A stretch of 64,000 bases of DNA, taken from Omphiscola glabra (Eukaryota; Mollusca; Gastropoda; Lymnaeidae). Positions 15,001 to 24,600 of this stretch are shown here, piece after piece. The DNA lies in contig OZ024802.1 in the NCBI GenBank assembly GCA_964017045.1, positions 7,238,413-7,302,412 of the forward strand, given 5' to 3'. A model generated the notes under the pieces. It saw only the letters and a list, made by a program, of their open reading frames with translations. It did no database searches and was not told the origin of the DNA. The position numbers and the translations under genes are program-made. Within the stretch, counting starts at the first letter, position 1. Every line of letters begins with the position of its first letter.

Positions 15001-18000
15001 ATGTATGTTTGTGGATAAATGTGTTTGTATTATAGTGATGTGCATTATGTAGGAATGTGTCTTGTGTCGTGATAATCGAAGACTACAGTTAAATACTAAA
15101 TCTAAACTATTACCCCTGGCGTCATTATTTAGATACTAAACAGTCGATTCAGAGGCGTAAGCAACATGGGTAGCGTGAGAATTTGAGTCATGATACAGGG
15201 CCTTTGAAATGGTAGAAATGTACACATTGAGCTCCTAGAAAAAATATATTCTTTAGAAAAATTGACCCAAGTCACAAGTTTAAAAGTTACACTGCTGAAT
15301 GACTTACTTCTCCAGCTGACAAAATGATGCAATAAATCTACTGATCAACGACTGTGTGACTAATGAAGTTCATTGCAGAGGAAGCACTGAATTCTTTGAC
15401 TGAATTCTTTGACTGAATTCTCAAGATTTGGCAATACGTCTAGGTTTACAGGATTGGGAAATAGACATGTGCTTACATGATTGGGAAATAAGCATTGGTT
15501 TACAGGATTGGGAAATAAGCCTAGGTTTACAGGATTGGGAAATAAGCCTAGGTTTACAGGATTGGGAAATAAGCCTAGGTTTACAGGATTGGGAAATAAG
15601 CCTAGGTTTACAGGATTGGGCAATAGGCCTAGGTTTACATGATTGGTAAATAAGCCTAGGTTTACAGGATTGGGCAATAGGCCTAGGTTTACAGGATTGG
15701 GCAATAGGCTTAGGCTTACAGGATTGGGAAATATACCTGTACTACAAGATTGGGAAATAAGCATTGGTTTACAGGATTGGGAAATAAGCCTTGGTTTACA
15801 GGATTGGGAAATAAGCCTAGGTTTACAGGATTGGGAAAAAGACCTAGGCTTACAGGATTAGACAATAGGCCTAGGTTTACAGGATTGGGCAATAGGCCTA
15901 GGTTTACATGATTGGGAAATAAGCCTAGGTTTACAGGCTTGGGAAATAAGCCTTGGTTTACAGGATTGGGAAATAAGCCTAGGTTTACAGGATTGGGAAA
16001 TAAGCCTAGGTTTACAGGATTGGGAAATATACCTGTACTACGGATTGGGAAATAAGCCTTGGTTTACAGGATTGGGAAATAAGCCTAGGTTTACAGGATT
16101 GGGAAATAAACTTCGGTTTACAGGATTGGGAAATAGACCTAGGTTTACAGGATTAGACAATAGACCTAGGTTTACAGGATTCGGAAATAGGCTTAGGCTT
16201 ACAGGATTGGGCAATAGGCTTAGGCTTACAGGATTGGGCAATAGGCTTAGGCTTACAGGATTGTGCAATAGGCCTAAGTTTACAGGATTGAGAAATAGAC
16301 CTGTGCTACGGGATTGTGAAATAGACCTAGGCTTACAGGATTGGGCAATAGGCTTAGGTTTACAGGATTGGGCAATAGGCTTAGACTTACAGGATTGGGC
16401 AATAGGCTTAGGCTTACAGGATTGGGTAATAGGCTTAGGCTTATAGGATTGGGCAATATGCCTAGGCTTACATGATTGGGCAATAGGCCTAGGCTTACAG
16501 GATTGGGCAATAGGCCTAGGCTTACAGGATTGGACAATAGGCATAGGTTTACAGGATTGGGCAATAGGCCTAGGCCTACTATATACGAGTGCAACTGTGA
16601 ATTTTTATTTTATCGTCATTCTGATCAGACTTATCGAGCCACTTTTTTTAAAACCAGGCATGTATGAACTCGCGCTGAGATATTGAATGACTACGTTATC
16701 TGACGTCATACAAGATGCTAGTGACGTGGCAGCCGAAGGATATGCAAATTATTGAAAACCCTAGCTGAATGACCGTCAAAGAATAATGACCTCAAAGGAC
16801 ATCTAAGGATTACAATTACGTGGACGGGTCTTCAAAGGTAAATAAAATAGGTTAACTGTAACACATATATGTTTTATGTTTGGGTTTATGGTTGGGTTTA
16901 TGGTAGGGTTTAAGGGAGTTTAAAAAAATAATTCGGAAATGTATATCATATTTTCATTTTGTGTTAACAAAGGAATGTAAAACTAACACAAAATGAAAAG
17001 ATATCTTTGAATGAAATAAAAGTAGATTGCTAGAATTTAAACTTCGATAAAATAAATACATATTAACGCTTTTTATATCAGATGTTAACAATTATTGAAT
17101 TATTATTTTAACAGATATATAAAGATGGCTCTCTACAGCAAACTGGGATGTGTTGTATATTTCATTGTGTTGGCGTGTTGGGGAATGGGGTTCAATGTTA
17201 ATGACTAAAGTTACGATACAAGTCTATGCAGTCAAGGGCGAGGCGTACATGGCAGACAGAGGCGTACATTGCAGACATTGAATACACTGAAATAAATAAA
17301 GTAATTGAGTATATCTAACAGCTAGTTGGTGACAGTATAATTGGGTTATAAATATGATACAAAATGGCGAGCAAAACGTAATGGATAACTTTAGAATACC
17401 TCCTCGTCTCCGCCTCTTCGTCGTCTGCTTCTAGCGCTAGTTGTTTCCTGGAATTCAAAACCGGACATGACGACAAATAGAAGAGAGACACAGCAACAGA
17501 CAAATAGAAGAGAGACACAGCAACAGACAAATAGAAGAGAGACACAGCAACAGACAAACAGAAGAGAGACACAGCAACAGACAAATAGCACAGAGACACA
17601 GCAACAGACAAATAGAAGAGAGACACAACAACAGACAACTAGAAGAGAGACACAGCAACAGACAAATAGCAGAGAGACACAGCAACAGACAAATAGAAAA
17701 GCATTCATCGACAGGTTAGAAAATTTGTGTTGTTTTGGGGAAGAGAGTTTGAAATTGAGCGTTTTATATAGAAACACCATTGTGTGCTCTATTTTCTATA
17801 GTAACACCATGGTGTGCTCTATTTTCTTTAGTAACACCGTGGTGTGCTCTATTTTCTACAGTAACACCATGGTGTGCTCTATTTTCTATAGTAACACCAC
17901 GGTGTGCTCTATTTTCTATAGTAACACCATGGTGTGCTCTATTTTCTATAGTAACACCATGGTGTGCTCTATTTTGCAAAGAAAAATAATACTTGATTTA

Positions 18001-21000
18001 TAAAATACATGTTAACCCGTCCACATGTACTTTTAAACGTTCAATAATTATGGACTTAAAAGAACATGGATGAATGTCTTTATTTAAAATGATAACCTGA
18101 TATAGAAATTTAGCGATTACTTTTGACGTTAAAGAGAAGAGTGTTGGTTATGCAACCAAGTATTTGGACGGGGTCAAACAATTTTGTCAAAACATAAATA
18201 CATGTATTGACATTTAACAACTAAAAATTGAGCTTAGAGGCAAGAGATCAAATCGTGGTGTTTGTTCACTGAAAGCAACACGAGCGGAAACAAAATGAAG
18301 TTTTAGTAAAAAAAAAAATGTGTTTGAAAAAATAACTGAAAAAAGGAACAAATGCAAAGATTACGCAACTTGACAAAGAATATTAACACTAGTGTTGTCT
18401 CCGTCTGAGATTGAAACTCTGATTCGATTTAAATCTACAGGTATTCTTTTCTGTAACAAATAAGGATACTCGGTGACTTAAATGCACTATTTAGTAATTT
18501 TAATGACATCTTAAACTGATATTGATTTTTCATCTGTATTACATTTTTTTAATGATTTGAAAAAAACAAAACTTTTCATTCTCTTTCATTTTAATTTAAT
18601 TATTGTTAAACAACTCAATGCCGAAAATGTATGCAAACAATGATTTTAAAAAGTAATAATTAAAAAAAAATAATGGACAAAAAATGAATAAAAAACAAGA
18701 GAAATAGAAAACAATTGATTGAAATTGATCTTTTAGAATTACCTCGGCTGGAGCCTCGTCCTCGTCAGCACGTCTCCTGTTCCTACGACTGGAAGTGTCT
18801 TCCTCTTCAGCAGCGGGCTCACTGGCAACACAAAAGTGGTCTCATCAGCTGACATTACTGACACGTGCAACGCAATAGGGTCTATCAGCTTTTATCGTTT
18901 AATTACTCAACTAAATAGAGAGTTTTATCATCTTCAATTATTTACAAATTACTTTTGGCGTGTTACTTCGTCACAAGTTATAAAATGGTTTTAATACAAG
19001 AGGAAGTCCTAAGCGTGTTGGTCAGGTTTATCGTCTTAACTAAAATAATTTACATTACACTCACGGCGGCGGGTCTAGCAGAGTTGCCAGAAGGTGAGCG
19101 GGGTACCCCCCTCCACTTTTTATGACTTAAGATTAAATGCATCTTAAGCAATAAAGGAACATGTTTTTAAAATGTTAAAATAAAATTAAATTGAACCATT
19201 ATTTTTCGACAGTAACCCCGTATTCACCCCTTCCCACATTTATTTTACCAACTGGTGTAATTAATGTTCACTATAAACTCAAACGTGAAGCCTTGTTGAT
19301 ATATTATTTATAAACTTTGAAAAATAAATAACAGCGGTAAAGGGAGAGAACAAAGTCCGTGATGTGGGGGGGCGGACCCATTTAATGCATTTTTAATGCA
19401 GTTCCTTTTATTATGCATTCAGAAATAATTGAGACACTTTATAATTAATCGTTGTACATCCCCCACCCTCCACCGTAGATTGATGAGTGTGTGGATATGT
19501 TACATAGAATTAATCCATTCACACCTACTGATATCAATAAAATTTAATTTAAAAAAAGATTATTTGTGATTATTTAGAATTTCATTTAGCGGAAGAATAT
19601 ACATTTTCATAATATAGTTGGCATTTCTTTATGATGGTACACAGTACATGATTCGCAAAATTATTTTTTTAATTAGTGATAGTAATGCGATATGGTATAG
19701 TAACTGAAGATGAAAATCTTTAAACCATACAAAATAATTCTCATTAACTTTTTTCCCCAAATTAGTGCATAGTAAATTAATTTAAAATTGAATAACAAGA
19801 AAATACAGTTTTTAAAAATATAGTTAAGGGAGAGAACTAGAGGTGGCAAGACCCACTACCACTAGGGAACGGCACCTGGGCGGGCATCTTTACCCTCACC
19901 ATCAACATGGTCAGTAGAAAATGTAGCAAAAAGTTTTAAAGAATAATTTTTTTTTTAAATGCATGACTGTTAAAAGGGAAAATTAATTCAATGTTAATGA
20001 AAAAAATGTTTTAATTCTCACAGCAATAAAAAAAAAAACAATTAAAAAAGTAAAAAACCAACTAAGTAAACAACTAGAATAGGAATTTAAAAGTGCTTGG
20101 ACGCATGCGCATGAAATTATTGAAATATTCCAAGACTGTACCACACATTGAAGCTCAGCTTGTAGTTCCTCGTTGTATTATTTGTCGTTTATTTTATACA
20201 AAGTCTCAAGTACATAATGTATAATTAAATTGGAGAATTAAAAAAAAATTATAATATTAAAATTTTGGAGATTAAATTTATACCTAAGATCATATATCTT
20301 TATATTTTTACCTATTTGCTTGCTAAATTAATTGTGTTACATGTGTTAAATATTTCTGCGTGTTGTCTAAATTACTGGGGTTTCACGTGTGTATATATAT
20401 TTTCTGTGTATTTGCTATACATTACTTTGGTTACATGTGTTTATATATTTACTGTGTAGTGCCTTGCCGCAACCTTGCCTCTCTTCGCTCACGTCGTCTT
20501 CTCTCCATTTCATCCTCGCCGTCATTGGTGGCACTAACTTGGGCGGAGCTACACAAGCAGCATTTAAGGGAAGGGAGCGCACTCGTGATTAGAGGTTCAC
20601 GCAGAAACTACTAAACACACATGAACACGCAGACACAAACAATAACTCAAAGGAAAAAAATGAAAACAAAATAAACACAAAGAAAGACTAGAAATATTAT
20701 GATACTCAAATAGAATTTTGAAAATTACTGAATATTAAAATATAGGCCTACTCGATCAGAAGTAGTTATTTAAAAGCCAATGAGGCCCAATGCATAAATA
20801 GTCAAGCATATACGACTCATACGATGAGATTCTGTCTATCTTTATTTTTTCTTCAAAACAGATTTTCTAATTGAATAAGAAGACAAAATTCTTATTAAAA
20901 TAATTTGTAGTGGGCCCTATTTTCTTTTTTTTTTAGGGCTGCACCTATAGGTACACGGGTACCATAATTGAGAGGTTGGGATTAAAAAACGATTTAAAAT

Positions 21001-21636
21001 AGTATTGTTTGGTTTGTAAGACCAAATGAGGTATCAAATGAAAGATAATTGAATGTACTATACGTTTGAAATCTTAATTCTTAATTTTAACTAAAATAAA
21101 ATACTGCAAATGACATTCGAATAGCATTAGTCATATTGGACCCGGACACGCAGCGCCGCCATTCGCACCCGGGTACCATTAAGCTCAATGCTATTCGGAT
21201 GTCATTTGTGGTAGTTTATTTTAGTAAAACTGAAGAATTAACATTTCAAACGTATAGTACATGCAATTATCTTTCATTTGATAACTCATTTGGTCTTACA
21301 AACCCACCAATAATATTTTAAATCGTTTTTTAATCCCAACCTCTCGATTCTGGTACCCGTGTACCTATAGCCACTTCACACTTCGTTTTTTAAAATGATA
21401 TATTATTATACTAAGTGTCACAAAATTTTGACGTCAAACCAAAGAAACAAATCTATGTATCTAAAAATATTTTAAAAATATAAAAAAATCCATTGTTTTA
21501 GCCAGAAAGGATGCATATTGCTATTTTAAAACATGTGTCTAATTTTACCATTGATTTCATTTGAAATAATGAATTACGTGATGATAAAGGAATGAAATAT
21601 CTCCTCCCTAACATTACTTATTAAAAGTAATCGAAT

Positions 21637-21677
<41 letters not shown>

Positions 21678-24600
21678 GTGTAATTAGCGTTCTATACAAT
21701 AAATTATCAGTTAAAGTCAAATTTATGTTTATGGCTCAAGGAACCGTATATCTTTAAAGTATTATTTTTATATAAAAATATCATACAATTCTAATGAAGT
21801 ACATTAAGTTGTTTGATTATCGCTTCAAAGGAAAGTTGTCTAAATATGTTTCTATTTCGGTTTTAAAAGTTTTTGCATTTAAAATAAATAGTGGATGCAC
21901 CAACTGGCAATACGATCGGTGCTTCACTTAAATCATCCCTTCAAAAAATAGACAATACCATTAATGTTAAAAGCAAAAGAACGATTGTTGTGAGGAATTT
22001 CTTTTAAAAATAAACAAACAGAAAGGAAACAAAAACACAAAATGGAGAAAAACACACATTTCCAATAATGAAAGTATTTAATTTCACATCAAATAAGAAA
22101 TGCCATTTTGCTAACCGAAAATGAAAAAAAAATGGAAGTTATAATATGCTTACGATAGTTCCATGGACACGATGGGAATGCACGGTTAAGGTGGAATTAC
22201 AATGGCTATGTTGGCAAGGCATGGTTAAGATGGAATTACAATGGTTATGTTGGCAAGGCATGGTTAAGATGGAATTACAATGGTTATGTTGGCAATGCAT
22301 GGTTAATACGGGGAAGGGGGGGGGGTAGGCATACTTTGTATTTGTTTCGTGCCATCCCACAGAGTCGTACAAAGCAATTAGTTTTGTACAAAGCAATTAG
22401 TTTTATATAGTTTTGCAACCTCAACATTGTTGTTACAGATACATTGTAAAGCATAAGATGATAACACTGTCTCATGGAAATCATATCAGAAATGAATATC
22501 ATTAAAATAAACATATAAAAGAGATTTGTCTAGATAAGACTTTAGTCCCGAGGTGTATTATCCGTGGCGCCCCCGGGGGCCCTATCATCTGGACATCATT
22601 TACGTCTTGAAAATTCTTCTTCTATATCTTAAAGGCCCCCGACCAATGAGAAAATGAGAACCAGTGACCGACTCACAATTCTTTTAATCATTGTTATTAA
22701 AATTAATGACCAGCGTCAAGTGTCTCCCTGGCGTCAATGTCTCTCTGACGTCAATGTCTCTCTGGCGTCAATGTCTCTCTGGCGTCAATGTGTCTTTGGC
22801 GTCGGACAGATTTATTTACCCCTACTGTCAAATATCAAACAGTATAATTTGTCGCGGTGTGGAGAGAAATACTCACACGAAAATACCGTATCCTTAGTTT
22901 ATTGAAAAATGTGGAACATTCAATGTAAGCCGTACACAGAGCTATAATATCTCTATGTCTGTGAAGCCGTAAAGATAGGATGTGCTTTCAGCAAGTGTCG
23001 TCTGCTCTCTTGGCGAGAGTGTGGGACTTGAGACTCTTCACAATTTGTTAGAAATGTTAGGTTTGATTGAAGACAGCCTACAATAATGAGATAACCTTTG
23101 GGGTGGAAAAACAAAACCGAACGTAACCTCTAAAAAGGTGGAATTTGGCGCCTCTGTTTACAAAAAGGAATCAGAGGGGGAAAAGCAGCACGTAGGTGGG
23201 TTCAGCTCCCCCACCCCCAGCCATTTTTCTCCGGTCTCCGCCAAAATGCCTTACCCCCGTCCAGTGATGCCACAGACGAGCAAAATCTATAGCCTATGAG
23301 AAGGTAAAAGATAGAAGACTCAGGTGTAAACAAACGCACTTGAGTTGGTTGCTATGTGCCAAGAGTCATTAACTGATGAGTAGAGAACTTCACAGTTAGT
23401 TCCCTTACGACGTCTTTAAGAATTTAATATCCAAACTATTTTCAATAAGAATTATGATAATCAATTTGACAATATTTTTTTAATCTCAAAACTTGCATCA
23501 TTAAAATTTAAAAAAAAATATATATATTAATGAAATAGAAGATGCATCATATGCCTTTGACAGCATCACAATGCTGGAAACATACAAGTTTAGAGAGTGA
23601 TCAAGTCAGGATGAACACTATATAAAACATTTTAGAGTTGCCATTCGGAGCGGTTAAAATGTAATATACAGCAGGCAGATAACCGCGAAGACGAGATATT
23701 TCTATTTTTAGTCTATGTGGTGTCACGTGGGCGGGGGTCGAGCTGGTAACGAAAAAAAACGTATAGCATGTACAATGACATATTATGGGGTTCAAATATA
23801 GATTTACGTATGTTAAATGACTCTACTCATAATAGAGGATGGCAGTTATAGCGAGGCGTGTAGCAACTGTGTCGAGGATGGCAGTTATAGCGAGACGTGT
23901 AGCAACTGTGTCGAGGATGGCAGTTATAGCGAGACGTGTAGCAACTGTGTCGAGGATGGCAGTTATAGCGAGACGTGTAGCAACTGTGTCGAGGATGGCA
24001 GTTATAGCGAGACGTGTAGCAACTGTGTCGAGGATGGCAGTTATAGCGAGACGTGTAGCAACTGTGTCGTCCACCATGCACCAAGAAGCTTATGTAGTAA
24101 ATACTGTATGTCATTCAGATCCCCAGATGTCAGAGTACATGTCATTCAGATCCCCAGATGTCAGAATATATGTCATTCAGATCTCCGGATACCAGAATAT
24201 ATGTCATTCAGGTTCCCAGATGTCAGAATATATGTCATGCAGGCTGCAGGAGATGTCAGAATATTTGCCATGCAGGCTGCAGGAGATTCAGGATATTTGT
24301 CATGCAGGCTGCAGGAGATTCAGGATATTTGTCATGCAGGTCTCCTACAATTATCCCAACAGTAACAAACGAAAACATGGCTTAGCCCTAGACTTGTTGG
24401 TTTGAACATGTGTTCCGATCCTTGAGGATTGTTCTAGATGGCCAGTGCCTTTGTCAATGTCAACCAGCGGTTGTGTGTTTGTGTGAGTTGTGTGTGTGTT
24501 AATGTTGATGTGTGTGAATGTGTGTGGATGTGTGTGTGGATGGATGTGTTTGTTTGTGTGTGTGTATGTGACTGCGTGTGCGAGGGTTTGTGTGTCTGTG

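Noticed and set aside
15360..16667. Several open frames of 60-168 codons with repeated [13 protein letters not shown] peptides
   Set aside because: They are products of the 27-bp array in an intron, open in several frames and on both strands.
17315..18003. Cysteine/valine-rich and [15 protein letters not shown] open frames
   Set aside because: They come from 27-bp and 30-bp arrays; only the short [16 protein letters not shown] part is a real exon.
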